Below are positions 24,246 to 34,395 of a DNA stretch of 58,367 nucleotides, in pieces (position 1 is the first letter of the stretch; every line of letters starts with the position of its first letter). A program made the position numbers and the translations under genes. This stretch comes from DAIRDK01 sp035403225 (GTDB lineage: Bacteria; Bacteroidota; Bacteroidia; Bacteroidales; FEN-979). The stretch covers positions 1 through 58,367 of the forward strand of contig DAONET010000016.1 of the NCBI GenBank assembly GCA_035403225.1, given 5' to 3'. The notes under the pieces were generated by a model. It saw only the letters and a list, made by a program, of their open reading frames with translations. It made no database searches and was not told where the DNA came from.

Positions 24246-24290
24246 ATCTTTGCTTGTCTGGTGTTAATGTAACACCAGACAAGCAAAGAT
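24246..24290 (+). terminator. Perfect 21-bp inverted repeat with a 3-base loop
   Basis: Positions 24246-24266 pair perfectly with 24270-24290 around the loop ATG. It starts 8 bases after the stop of 23815..24237 and ends 35 bases before the next start. There is only a weak T-rich tail, so it may be a terminator, a mRNA 3' stabiliser, or a recombination site. Confidence 0.6.
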
Positions 24291-24325
24291 TATTTATCAT
24301 CTTGTGTATTTGACTTTTAAAAACA

Positions 24326-27300
24326 ATGACAAGATATTTACTTATAACATTTTTATTAATAACCTTTCTCGATGGTTTTTCCCAAGGAGAGTTTAATAAT
24401 TGGTACTTTGGACATGGAGTCACTGGGGGGGCAGGGATATCCTTTAATTCAGGTTTTCCTCAATCAATACCATATGGCCTTTCGGGCGATATGCCTGCAA
24501 GTATGTCAGATTCGATTGGACGTACACTTTTTGTGACAGATGGACTTGTTGTTAGAAATAAAAGCTTTCAGACGATGCCCAATGGATGTTGTTTGAACTG
24601 CCAAGATTATGGTTTTAACAAACCTATTCTGGCCACGGTTAAGCTGGATGATGATAGTTCTTATTACATATTTACTGCCGGCCATTATAGTATATCCGTC
24701 TTTGAGCCTGCTAGTTATTCAGTTGTTAATATGAGATTAAATGGCGGATTAGGGGATATACAACCGGGTTTTCTTAACATCCCTCTTTCGGGAGCGTTAC
24801 ATTCCTGGGCATCTTTAACCGGAACAAGACATGCGAATAACCGTGATATTTGGATCGTTACTACGGTTTCCTATCCCGATAGTATTAAATATTCTTCCTA
24901 TTTAGTTACTTCAGCGGGAATTTCCAATAATCCTGTTTTTAGTAGCAGTATGGGTGATACAACAGTAGAACCATCCCCACCCTTAATACCTTATAAACAA
25001 CCACCCTGCGCCATAAAAATATCACAGGATGGAAAAAAATTAGTGTCATTTTGGGGAACCAAGGCAGAATTTTGCCTATTTAATCCTGAAACAGGAATAG
25101 TCACAAGACAATTCTTTATAAATACCTCTTTGTCGAATTTGGAATGGGGCTCAGGGGAGTTCTCAATAGACTCAAAGTATTTATATGTTTCCTTTTGGTA
25201 CAATAATAGCAGTTATGTGCTGCAATTTGATGCAACACAACCTGATTCCATTTCATTTATGCAAAGCCGATATATACTAGACACCATCCCATATATGGCT
25301 GATCTTCAAATGGCGCCTGATTGGAAAATATATGGTTCGGAGGCATTTAATGATTCATTGTTGGTGATTTCAAATCCCTCAACCCAAGGTATCGGGTGTA
25401 ATTTTCAGTACAATGCACTAAAAATAAATGGCGTTTGCTCATATTTGTTACCTCAATTCATCCAGCGATACAAAGCCTATATCCATACAGAAGGTCAATG
25501 CCAGGGCGATTCTATTTATTTTTCCGGCGATATCTGGCCGCCGGCCGATAGCATCCGCTGGAACTTTGGGGATCCGGGCTCCGGGTACAACAACTATTCC
25601 ACTTTGTCAACTCCTGTTCACTTTTACTCGGCGCCGGGTGTCTATACCGTCGAGCTGTACGTTCGGCATATCGACAATCGAACGGATACCTCTTGGCAAA
25701 CAATATCAGTATTGGAGAGCCCACAGCCTGCTCTCGGGCCGGACCGGTCTCTCTGCCTGGGCGATTCCGTGGTATTGGATGCCGGCTTCTGTTCAGGATG
25801 TACGTATCAGTGGGATAATCTCTCCACGGCGCAGCTGAACATCGGGAAAAACCAAACATACACAGCTACCGATACCGGGATGTATGTGGTGCAGGTAACC
25901 AACCCTTCCGGCTGCACGGGGCGCGATACGGTGCATGTCGCGATCAGCCCTGTCCCGGCGCTTACTACCTCGCCGCTCACCAAGTCCATCTGCTCCGGCG
26001 ATTCCACCAACATCGTGCTTTCTTCGAATGTGCCGACGGCTGTTTTCTCCTGGACAGCCTCGCTGACTTCGGGCAATATAACGGGATTTTCTGCTGATTC
26101 CGGCACACTCATAAACCAAATACTAACGAATCACCTGGCTACACCGGGAGAAGTCACCTATTCCATTGTCCCGAAAGTGGGGAGTTGTATCGGCGATACC
26201 AGCCACTATACCGTCACCGTCGACCAGGGTGATTCTGTCGATGTTTCTATTACGGCTTACACGAATAATATCTGCGCCGGCACTCCCGTCACGTTCATGG
26301 CAACGCCCGTCAATGGCGGCGCTTCACCCGTTTATCAGTGGCAGGTCAACGGGATCAATGCCGGGACAAACAACCCCGGTTTTACCTACACTCCGTCAAA
26401 CGGGGACGTAGTCACGTGTATTCTCACTTCGTCGAAGACCGTCTGCATCTCCAACAACCCCGCGACTTCCAACGCGATCACGATGACAGTGAATCCGAAT
26501 CTGCCCGTGAGCGTGAGTGTTTCGGCAACCGCCGATACCGTCTGTGAAGGAAATCCCGTCACCTTCACGGCAACGCCCGTCAATGGCGGTGTTTCGCCTG
26601 TTTATCAATGGCAGGTCAACGGCATCAATTTGGTGTTGAACAGCCCCGACTTCACGTACACCCCGTCAAACGGGGATATCGTGATTTGTATCCTGACTTC
26701 TTCGGAAATTTGTACCGCAAATAACCCGGCGAACAGCATTCCGTTCACGGTAACGGTAAAACCGTATTTGCCTGTCAGCTTGATCGTCACACCTTCTGAA
26801 AACCCCTTCTGTCCGGGTAGTTCCGTGACTTTTACCACCACGCCAACAAATGGCGGGGTCTCTCCCCAATACCAATGGCAGGTGAACGGTGTTAATGCCG
26901 GGACGAATAACCCTGCCTTCTCCTATATCCCGTCAAACGGTGATTTAGTGACCTGCATCCTCACTTCGTCGGAGCTTTGCACCACGAACAACCCCGCCGC
27001 GGGAAATGTGATCATCCTGCAGGAAAACACCTCGCTGCCTGCCGGCGTGGCAATCACCGCTAACCCTAATCCTTTCTGTCCGGGTGCATCGGTAACATTA
27101 ACGGCAACGCCCGTCAATGGCGGTACGGCGCCGGTTTATCAGTGGAAAGTCAACGGCAATAATGCCGGAACGAATGCTAATGTTTTCACCTGCACTCCAT
27201 CAAACAACGACAGCATCAGTTGCCTGCTGACCTCGAACCTGGCCTGCGTTTCGAACAATCCCGTGTACTCCAACCGCATCGTGATGAACGCAGCAGCAGT

Positions 27301-28075
27301 CCCGGTTGTTTCGTTTACTCCCTGCTTCGATACCATCACCACTACCAATGCAAAACCCATCAAACTCAAAGGAGGCATCCCGCTCGGAGGCACTTATTTC
27401 GGGAGCGGCGTGACCGGCAACGTGTATTATCCTTCTGTCGCCGGCACCGGAACACATACTATCATCTACTCGTACACCAATGCCGCGCTTTGCTCCGCCA
27501 CAGCCACCCTGACCATTCACCAGATGGCCTCATCCTCGATTCCCTGCGGTCAGCCCTTTACCGACATCCGCGACGAGTCCGTCTATCAAACCATTTCACT
27601 CGGTTCCCAGTGCTGGATGGCAGAAGATCTGCATTACGGCAATAAGATATTATCCTCTCTCCATCAGTCCGACAACTGCCGTCCGGAGAAATACACCCAC
27701 CCGGAAGCCGTCTATCAGTGGGATGAACTGATGGCCTACGACCCGACCCCGGCCGGACAGGGATTATGTCCTCCCGGCTGGCATGTCCCCACCGAAGCCG
27801 ACTGGAACGCTCTTTTCGCCAACTGGACCAACAGCGGTTTTGCCGGCAGTCCGCTGAAATACTCCGGCTTCTCCGGGTTTGATGCGATCCTCTCGGGCGC
27901 CCGTCACCACACCGTTCAATGGGATTATGCAGGATTCGCGGTATTCTTCTGGTCTTCCACGGCTCACGGGCCTTACAAAGCCTGGGCGCACGGCCTGAAC
28001 GAAACAGATCCGAGCGTCTCCGCCTATCCGGCGTCAAGGAGTAACGCCTTCAGCGTGAGGTGTGTGAGGGATTAG
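24326..28075 (+). CDS. Large secreted mosaic protein: beta-propeller-like N-terminus, PKD, Ig-like repeats, C-terminal FISUMP domain
   Basis: A 1249-residue protein with a signal peptide (MTRYLLITFLLITFLDGFSQ). Residues ~22-380 start NNWYFGHGVTGGAGISFN and resemble the WD40-like propeller region of Bacteroidota gliding/PKD proteins. Residues ~385-465 form a PKD-like domain (SIRWNFGDPGSG, HFYSAPGVYTVELYV). Then come an SprB-type Ig-like domain and four tandem ~90-residue repeats (about 640-990; each with PVTF.ATPVNGG, YQWQVNG and C-I-L-T). Residues ~1065-1249 are a Fibrobacter succinogenes major paralogous (FISUMP) domain (WMAEDLHYGN, CPPGWHVPTEADWNALFANW, FWSSTAHG, SVRCVRD). I see no T9SS sorting domain. 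Base composition changes near 25490: the upstream third is AT-rich, the rest GC-rich. Probably a surface adhesin or binding protein. Confidence 0.8.
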   Translation: MTRYLLITFLLITFLDGFSQGEFNNWYFGHGVTGGAGISFNSGFPQSIPYGLSGDMPASMSDSIGRTLFVTDGLVVRNKSFQTMPNGCCLNCQDYGFNKPILATVKLDDDSSYYIFTAGHYSISVFEPASYSVVNMRLNGGLGDIQPGFLNIPLSGALHSWASLTGTRHANNRDIWIVTTVSYPDSIKYSSYLVTSAGISNNPVFSSSMGDTTVEPSPPLIPYKQPPCAIKISQDGKKLVSFWGTKAEFCLFNPETGIVTRQFFINTSLSNLEWGSGEFSIDSKYLYVSFWYNNSSYVLQFDATQPDSISFMQSRYILDTIPYMADLQMAPDWKIYGSEAFNDSLLVISNPSTQGIGCNFQYNALKINGVCSYLLPQFIQRYKAYIHTEGQCQGDSIYFSGDIWPPADSIRWNFGDPGSGYNNYSTLSTPVHFYSAPGVYTVELYVRHIDNRTDTSWQTISVLESPQPALGPDRSLCLGDSVVLDAGFCSGCTYQWDNLSTAQLNIGKNQTYTATDTGMYVVQVTNPSGCTGRDTVHVAISPVPALTTSPLTKSICSGDSTNIVLSSNVPTAVFSWTASLTSGNITGFSADSGTLINQILTNHLATPGEVTYSIVPKVGSCIGDTSHYTVTVDQGDSVDVSITAYTNNICAGTPVTFMATPVNGGASPVYQWQVNGINAGTNNPGFTYTPSNGDVVTCILTSSKTVCISNNPATSNAITMTVNPNLPVSVSVSATADTVCEGNPVTFTATPVNGGVSPVYQWQVNGINLVLNSPDFTYTPSNGDIVICILTSSEICTANNPANSIPFTVTVKPYLPVSLIVTPSENPFCPGSSVTFTTTPTNGGVSPQYQWQVNGVNAGTNNPAFSYIPSNGDLVTCILTSSELCTTNNPAAGNVIILQENTSLPAGVAITANPNPFCPGASVTLTATPVNGGTAPVYQWKVNGNNAGTNANVFTCTPSNNDSISCLLTSNLACVSNNPVYSNRIVMNAAAVPVVSFTPCFDTITTTNAKPIKLKGGIPLGGTYFGSGVTGNVYYPSVAGTGTHTIIYSYTNAALCSATATLTIHQMASSSIPCGQPFTDIRDESVYQTISLGSQCWMAEDLHYGNKILSSLHQSDNCRPEKYTHPEAVYQWDELMAYDPTPAGQGLCPPGWHVPTEADWNALFANWTNSGFAGSPLKYSGFSGFDAILSGARHHTVQWDYAGFAVFFWSSTAHGPYKAWAHGLNETDPSVSAYPASRSNAFSVRCVRD
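26235..27290 (+). repeat. Four tandem ~270-base coding repeats (Ig-like units)
   Basis: Four repeated units of about 89-90 codons inside the large secreted gene. Core strings such as CCCGTCAATGGCGG and TATCAGTGGCAGGTCAACGG recur nearly unchanged in the DNA, showing fairly recent duplication and possible copy-number change by recombination. Confidence 0.75.
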
Positions 28076-28084
28076 TAATCGAAC

Positions 28085-28140
28085 CCATCGCAATTCGCAC
28101 TTCACAGTTCGCATCTAGCGTTTCACATTTCGCTTTTGGC
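28085..28140 (+). repeat. Heptad repeat (TTCRCAN), copy 2, degenerate
   Basis: Contains TTCGCAC, TTCACAG, TTCGCAT and then the degenerate TTTCACATTTCGC, directly after the stop of the large secreted gene. It is related to copies at 23091, 28325, 28443 and 44157-44530. Confidence 0.65.
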
Positions 28141-28147
28141 GATGTAT

Positions 28148-28288
28148 TGGTTCGGTGCTCGGCACCTTAAATTTTGATTCACGGCCACTTTTCTACAAAT
28201 GGTTCGGTGCTCTGCACCTTTTGTTTTTTAATTCATTCCTTTGCTACAAATGGTTCGGTGCTACGCACCTTGTGTTTTCTTTGGCATA
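28148..28288 (+). repeat. Three-unit hairpin array, GGTGC-nnn-GCACC every 51-52 bases
   Basis: Perfect 5-bp stems with 3-base loops stand at 28154-28166 (loop TCG), 28206-28218 (loop TCT) and 28257-28269 (loop TAC). Each is preceded by GGTTC or TTC and followed by TT, and the second and third units share the same flanks (CTACAAAT before, T-rich after). Two more copies occur at 44373 and 44424. Confidence 0.75.
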
Positions 28289-28324
28289 ATCCTATTTCTG
28301 CATGCCTGCCGGCAAGCAAACCCA

Positions 28325-28478
28325 ATCGCATTTCGCACTTTACATATCGCATTTGATCTGCCCATCGCACTTCACAGTTCGCAGTTCGCATTTGGTTCGG
28401 GGGCTAGGGGAAGGATACAAAAGACCGGCCGGTATGGCAGCCATATCGCACTTCGCACTTCGCAGTTAACATTTGGTC
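28325..28478 (+). repeat. Heptad repeat blocks with conserved GGTTCGGGGGCTAGGG tail
   Basis: Two heptad blocks (28325-28398 and 28443-28478) of TTCGCAC/TTCACAG/TTCGCAT units with short interruptions. Between them stands the tail GGTTCGGGGGCTAGGG with GATACAAAA, the same as at 44522-44550. It lies at the 3' side of the hairpin array and ends just before the stop of the reductase gene at 28492. Confidence 0.7.
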
Positions 28479-28491
28479 TCAGGCAGCTACC

Positions 28492-29109
28492 TCAATAACC
28501 TGCGATGGCGGGGGTTTGTCGATCGTAGCTTCTGTCGGTCAACAGTTTCAGCATAAAGTCGGCCACATCAGCGCGAGGGACGGACCGGTAGGCCGGAGGG
28601 CCATCGGTGATGCGATACTTCCCGGTTTTGGGTGAATCGGTGAGCCCGGATGGCCGGACCGCCACCCATTCCAGGTCACTTTCGCGAAGAACTTGCAACT
28701 GTCTTTTTTTATCTTCCATCTCCTGTTTTAAAAACAGCGGGACGATGATCTTTCCGAAGATAAATCCAGCATCGTTACCGAGGACGCCGGCGGAGGACAT
28801 GCAGATGAAACGTTTTACCCCGCACTCTTTCATGGCCTGCAGGATATTTTTTGTTCCTTCGGAGAGGATCGTGTTGTATTTGCGTTGATTCACCCCAAGG
28901 GCAGACAGTACTGCTTCCTGTCCGGCCACTGCCTCTTTCACCATCTGATAATCAAGGATATCCCCTTGGATAACGGTCAGGTTTGGATGCCGGATAGGGA
29001 CCGAGTCAGCCCTCCTGGCAACAGCAGTGACAACATGACCCTTTTCCAGGGCCTGGTATACCAGAAGTACGCCGGTTCTTCCGTTCGCGCCAAAGACAGT
29101 AATCCTCAT
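28492..29109 (-). CDS. NAD(P)-binding oxidoreductase (NmrA/BLVRB-like atypical SDR)
   Basis: A 205-residue protein with an N-terminal Rossmann fold: ITVFGANGRTGVLLVYQAL with the G-x-x-G-x-x-G loop (residues 7-13), ARRADSV for NADP ribose contact, and VIQGDILD. Then VLSALGVNQRK, GVKRFICMSSAGVLGN (the active-site serine region of atypical SDRs) and ending VADFMLKLLTDRSY. This pattern matches the NAD(P)H-binding family that includes biliverdin reductase B-like flavin reductases and stress-linked epimerase-like proteins. There is no Tyr-x3-Lys, as is usual in this group. The gene is divergent from the APC permease, 54 bases apart, and its 3' end abuts the dispersed repeats. Confidence 0.82.
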   Translation of the reverse strand: MRITVFGANGRTGVLLVYQALEKGHVVTAVARRADSVPIRHPNLTVIQGDILDYQMVKEAVAGQEAVLSALGVNQRKYNTILSEGTKNILQAMKECGVKRFICMSSAGVLGNDAGFIFGKIIVPLFLKQEMEDKKRQLQVLRESDLEWVAVRPSGLTDSPKTGKYRITDGPPAYRSVPRADVADFMLKLLTDRSYDRQTPAIAGY

Positions 29110-29141
29110 ACAACAAGATTTCGGGCAATTTACAATTTTTT

Positions 29142-29149
29142 TATCTTTA
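29142..29149 (+). promoter_or_regulatory. Likely -7 box TATCTTTA upstream of APC permease
   Basis: TATCTTTA matches seven of the eight positions of TAnnTTTG-type boxes and lies 14 bases before the GTG at 29164. It supports that start over the much earlier ATG at 28885. Confidence 0.38.
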
Positions 29150-29163
29150 TCGAAAAATTGGCC

Positions 29164-30870
<1,707 letters not shown>

Positions 30871-30882
30871 TTTTACGCCGCC

Positions 30883-31665
30883 ATGGGACTGAATGAAATC
30901 ATCATACTCGTCGTGTCAGGGATCTTTGTCGGATTCATCAACACCTTGTCGGGAGGCGGTTCGGTAATCACCCTGTCGTTGCTGTTGATTCTCGGGCTAC
31001 CGGCCAATATTGCCAACGGCACCAACCGCATCAGCATCTTCTTTCAGACCCTTTCTTCTGTCACCAGTTTCACCAAACAGAAGATGTTTACTTCGCTGAG
31101 ACCCCTTTGGCTGGGGATCCCGGCTACCATCGGTTCGGTGCTGGGGGCTTTGACAGCCGTGGATGTCAGCGAACGTACGATTGAAATCGCCATGGCAGTA
31201 GCGATGGTGATCATGGTATTCTTTCTTTTTTATAAGCCGGATAAGTGGTTGAAAGAGAATCCGGATATGTTATCCAAGCCGCTTCGTTGGTGGCAATTGC
31301 TGATTTTTTTCTTCGTAGGCTTTTACGGAGGTTTTATCCAGGTCGGTATCGGGTATTTTCTGCTGATGTCGCTGGTGCTGGGTGTCGGGTATGACTTGGT
31401 GAAAGCCAACGCGGTAAAGAATCTGATCGTGTTTCTTTATGCGATTTTCGCCTTGCTGGTATTCGTCATCGACGGTCAGGTGAATTACCTGTACGGTTTG
31501 ATATTGTCGGCCGGCAGCATCATCGGGGCGCTCATTGCCTCCTATCTGGCGGTGAAGAAAGGAGCGGGTTTCATCCGGGCCGTGATCCTGGTCTCGGTGA
31601 TCCTCACTATCCTGCAAGTGAGCGGTCTTGTCGATTTTTCCGCCATCATTCAAGATCTTCTTTAA
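30883..31665 (+). CDS. TSUP family membrane protein (TauE/SafE, sulfite exporter type)
   Basis: A 260-residue membrane protein with about eight hydrophobic segments. It has the two homologous halves of TauE/SafE proteins: IFVGFINTLSGGGSVITLSLLLILGLPANIANGTNR at residues ~14-50 and GFYGGFIQVGIGYFLLMSLVLGVGYDLVKANAVKN at ~145-180, each with the glycine-rich motif followed by an alcohol/asparagine turn. The family exports sulfite, sulfoacetate and other anions, but family membership alone does not fix the substrate. Twelve bases separate it from the APC gene and nine from the isoaspartyl peptidase gene, so the three look like one operon. Confidence 0.87.
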   Translation: MGLNEIIILVVSGIFVGFINTLSGGGSVITLSLLLILGLPANIANGTNRISIFFQTLSSVTSFTKQKMFTSLRPLWLGIPATIGSVLGALTAVDVSERTIEIAMAVAMVIMVFFLFYKPDKWLKENPDMLSKPLRWWQLLIFFFVGFYGGFIQVGIGYFLLMSLVLGVGYDLVKANAVKNLIVFLYAIFALLVFVIDGQVNYLYGLILSAGSIIGALIASYLAVKKGAGFIRAVILVSVILTILQVSGLVDFSAIIQDLL

Positions 31666-31674
31666 CGTACCTCT

Positions 31675-32655
31675 ATGAAGAGATTTTTCTTTATGCTGAT
31701 CATGCTGGCCGTTCCCGCGGTACTTCTTGCTCAGGGTAACGACCGGTCTCCCTCCTGGTGTCTGGCCATCCATGGCGGAGCAGGTGGGTCGGTAACGGAG
31801 AGACTGTCGCCGGAGACCGAGAAAATGTACCGGGATTCTTTGAGTTTTGCCCTGAAGACAGGCGCTGATATCCTGGCGGGGGGCGGAAGCAGCCTGGATG
31901 CAGTGGAGGCTGTGATCCGTTTCATGGAAGACTGTCCGCTTTTCAATGCAGGACGTGGGGCGGTATACAATGCCGACGGGATAGCCGAACTCGATGCTTC
32001 CATCATGGATGGCAAAACGCTCCTGGCCGGTGCGGTGACAGGGGTCACCACCATCCGGCATCCCATCTCCGCCGCCCGCCGGGTGATGGAGAAAACACGG
32101 CATGTCCTGCTGATGGGCGCCGGCGCCGAGGAGTTCGCGGCCGGGCAGGGGCTTGAGATCGTGGACCCTTCGTTCTTCCGGACTCAGAAATCGGATGAAC
32201 AATACCAGCGGATGCTTCAAAAACAGCAGGGCGGTCAACCGGATAAGCATGGCACGGTGGGTTGTGTGGCGCTGGATGTAAACGGCAACCTGGCAGCCGG
32301 AACCTCCACCGGCGGGTTGATGATGAAGATGAAAGGACGCGTCGGCGACTCCCCCATTATCGGCGCCGGCACCTATGCCGATAATACCACCTGCGCTGTA
32401 TCCTGCACCGGCACCGGAGAATATTTCATGCGGAACGTCGTCGCCTTTGATCTTTCTGCGCTGATGAAATATAAAGGACTGTCGCTCGAAGAAGCGGCCA
32501 CGAGTATTATCATGGAAAAATTGAAGGAGCAGGGAGGATCGGGAGGACTCATTGCCATCGACAGAGAAGGGAATGTGGCTATGCCTTTTAACACCGCCCT
32601 CATGTTTAGAGGAACCATTCGTTCAGGCAGTTCGCCCGAGATAAATGTGTATTAA
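31675..32655 (+). CDS. Isoaspartyl peptidase / L-asparaginase (type 2, Ntn hydrolase), exported
   Basis: A 326-residue member of the plant-type asparaginase family. It carries a signal peptide (MKRFFFMLIMLAVPAVLLAQ), then LAIHGGAGG (residues 30-38), the SSLDAVEAVIRFMEDCPLFNAGRGAVYNADG block, and the autoprocessing site HGTVGC, where T194 would become the N-terminal nucleophile of the beta subunit. GTSTGG and IGAGTYADN follow, both part of the active site. It cleaves isoaspartyl dipeptides and asparagine, most likely in the periplasm. The APC permease and TSUP genes upstream suggest an amino-acid uptake operon. Confidence 0.92.
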   Translation: MKRFFFMLIMLAVPAVLLAQGNDRSPSWCLAIHGGAGGSVTERLSPETEKMYRDSLSFALKTGADILAGGGSSLDAVEAVIRFMEDCPLFNAGRGAVYNADGIAELDASIMDGKTLLAGAVTGVTTIRHPISAARRVMEKTRHVLLMGAGAEEFAAGQGLEIVDPSFFRTQKSDEQYQRMLQKQQGGQPDKHGTVGCVALDVNGNLAAGTSTGGLMMKMKGRVGDSPIIGAGTYADNTTCAVSCTGTGEYFMRNVVAFDLSALMKYKGLSLEEAATSIIMEKLKEQGGSGGLIAIDREGNVAMPFNTALMFRGTIRSGSSPEINVY

Positions 32656-32728
32656 ATTTTGGATTTAAAAAAAAGACGTAATTTCGCAAAGGAGGGAATG
32701 TCAGATTCTTCAGAAAAAAAAACAGAAG

Positions 32729-34384
32729 ATGATCCAAAGCAACCAAAACCTGGTTTCCCTGTTCGAGAAATCGATTCATGACAACTGGGACCTCAACGCT
32801 CTTTCAGATTATAACGGCCAGCATTTCACCTACCATGATGTTGCAGAAAAGATCCTGAGGATCCATCGTGTGTTCGATGAGTCGGGATTGAAAAAAGGCG
32901 ACAAAGTAGCTTTGCTGGGGAAGAACTCCGCCATGTGGGGCATCACCTACCTGGCTACCGTCACCTATGGCGCTGTAATAGTGCCGATCCTTCCCGATTT
33001 CAAGCCCGATGATATTCATTTCATCGTGACACATTCCGACTCTGTCGTTCTTTTTGCCGATGAATCTCTTTTTAAAGAGCTATCAATCAACGCTATACAG
33101 GGTGTAAAGGTTGTCCTCAACGTTCAGGATCACTCCATCCTTTTCGCCTCCGGTCCGGAAATCGGGCAGAAGGTGACGGAATCGTTGCATCGCCATGAAT
33201 CCGACGTTTCGGAAGGGCTCTCTCCCGACCAGGTACATTTTGATCCTTCCGATGCGGAGCAGATCGCGCTGATCAGCTATACTTCAGGGACAACGGGCTT
33301 TTCAAAGGGTGTCGTGCTTCAACATAAGAGCTTGCTCGGCAACATACTTTATGCCCAGCGGAATATGCCGTTGAATCCACAAAACAAGATTCTTTCCTTC
33401 CTGCCCCTGGCTCATACCTACGGCTGCGCCTTTGAGTTCCTCTTTCCGTTTACTCTTGGCTGCGACATCACTTTTCTGGCAAAAATCCCTTCCCCGAAAA
33501 TCATCACCCAGGCCTTTGAAGAAATCCGTCCGGAACTGATCTTATCGGTTCCTCTCGTGATCGAGAAGATTTATAAATCACAGATTCTCCCGGCCATCCG
33601 GAAACCGGGGATCCGGTTTATGTTGCACATCCCTGTCCTCAACCGCATCATCTTTAAAAAGATCCGTGAAAAGATGTACCAGGTGTTTGGCGGCAACTTC
33701 CGCGAGTTGGTCATTGGCGGAGCCGCCTTCAATCCCCAGGCGGAGCGTTTCTTCCGGAAGATCAGGTTCCCGTTCACCGTTGGTTACGGCATGACCGAAT
33801 GCGGTCCGTTGATCGCCTATGCTTCCTGGAACACCACCAAGCCTGGCGCATCCGGACGCGTGGTGGACGAACTGGAGATAAAGATCGACCATCCCGATCC
33901 ACGTACCCATATAGGCGAGATCATGGTCAGGGGAAATCATGTGATGAAAGGCTATTACAAGAATGAAGAAGCTACCCGAAACGTGCTTGAGCCCGACGGA
34001 TGGTTGCATACCGGCGACCTTGGCGAAATCGACAGGGCTGGTAATATCTATATCAAGGGACGGTCAAAAAGCATGATCCTCGGACCTTCGGGGAAGAACA
34101 TCTACCCGGAAGAACTCGAGTCGATCCTCAACAACCGTTTCATGGTCATGGAATCACTGGTGATTGAACGCGACGACCAACTCATCGCCCTGATCGTCCC
34201 CGACAAGGAAGCCATGGTGAAAGCGGGCGTCACCATGGAACGCCTTCCGGAGGTGTACAAGAACTACCTGCACGATCTGAATCACAAAGTCCCCAGGTAC
34301 ATGAGCGTGAGTTCATTCGAGATCACGGAAACAGAATTCGAAAAAACGCCCAAGAAAAGCATCAAACGGTTCCTGTATAAATAA
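32729..34384 (+). CDS. AMP-dependent synthetase/ligase (long-chain acyl-CoA ligase type)
   Basis: A 551-residue ANL enzyme with the loop LISYTSGTTGFSKGVVL (about 185-201), FLPLAHTYGCAFEF, GGAAFNPQAERFF, VGYGMTECGPLIAY (the adenine motif), TGDLGEIDRAGNIYIKGRSKSMI and the C-terminal lysine in FEKTPKKSIKRFLY. It activates a fatty acid to acyl-AMP and then acyl-CoA. Compared with FadD15-type enzymes (about 600) it is slightly short. It starts at ATG 32729 with ACAGAAG upstream. It opens a plus-strand run with GH29, SDR and methyltransferase genes at spacings of 11, 12 and 1 bases; the run shows no obvious shared pathway. Confidence 0.88.
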   Translation: MIQSNQNLVSLFEKSIHDNWDLNALSDYNGQHFTYHDVAEKILRIHRVFDESGLKKGDKVALLGKNSAMWGITYLATVTYGAVIVPILPDFKPDDIHFIVTHSDSVVLFADESLFKELSINAIQGVKVVLNVQDHSILFASGPEIGQKVTESLHRHESDVSEGLSPDQVHFDPSDAEQIALISYTSGTTGFSKGVVLQHKSLLGNILYAQRNMPLNPQNKILSFLPLAHTYGCAFEFLFPFTLGCDITFLAKIPSPKIITQAFEEIRPELILSVPLVIEKIYKSQILPAIRKPGIRFMLHIPVLNRIIFKKIREKMYQVFGGNFRELVIGGAAFNPQAERFFRKIRFPFTVGYGMTECGPLIAYASWNTTKPGASGRVVDELEIKIDHPDPRTHIGEIMVRGNHVMKGYYKNEEATRNVLEPDGWLHTGDLGEIDRAGNIYIKGRSKSMILGPSGKNIYPEELESILNNRFMVMESLVIERDDQLIALIVPDKEAMVKAGVTMERLPEVYKNYLHDLNHKVPRYMSVSSFEITETEFEKTPKKSIKRFLYK

Positions 34385-34395
34385 GGGCCCGTACC

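Larger units (their letters stand above)
28076..28491. other. Intergenic region built of dispersed repeats
   Basis: No gene is supported in these 416 bases. The region contains heptad blocks, three hairpin units and the shared tail that recurs at 44368-44551. It lies between convergent genes (24326..28075 plus, 28492..29109 minus). Short open frames here read through the repeat and are not convincing. Confidence 0.75.

Noticed and set aside
24326..28075. T9SS sorting domain at the C-terminus of the mosaic protein
   Set aside because: The last ~185 residues are a FISUMP domain that ends S-V-R-C-V-R-D; there is no P-N-P-x-x-x motif or G-x-Y-x-x-x-V strand.
28148..28478. CRISPR array
   Set aside because: Repeats are 51-52 bases apart with conserved spacers, or 7-base units without spacers; no cas gene is in the window.
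28174..28498. Overlapping short open frames on the plus strand
   Set aside because: They lie wholly inside the hairpin/heptad repeats and their residues simply mirror the repeat units.
28885..29163. N-terminal extension of the APC permease
   Set aside because: The extra 93 codons run antisense over the reductase gene and have no transporter features; the -7-like box and family start favour 29164.
31270..32250. 326-codon open frame antisense to the TSUP and isoaspartyl peptidase genes
   Set aside because: It spans the junction of two clear genes and is rich in His, Gln and Arg, typical for antisense of GC-rich genes.
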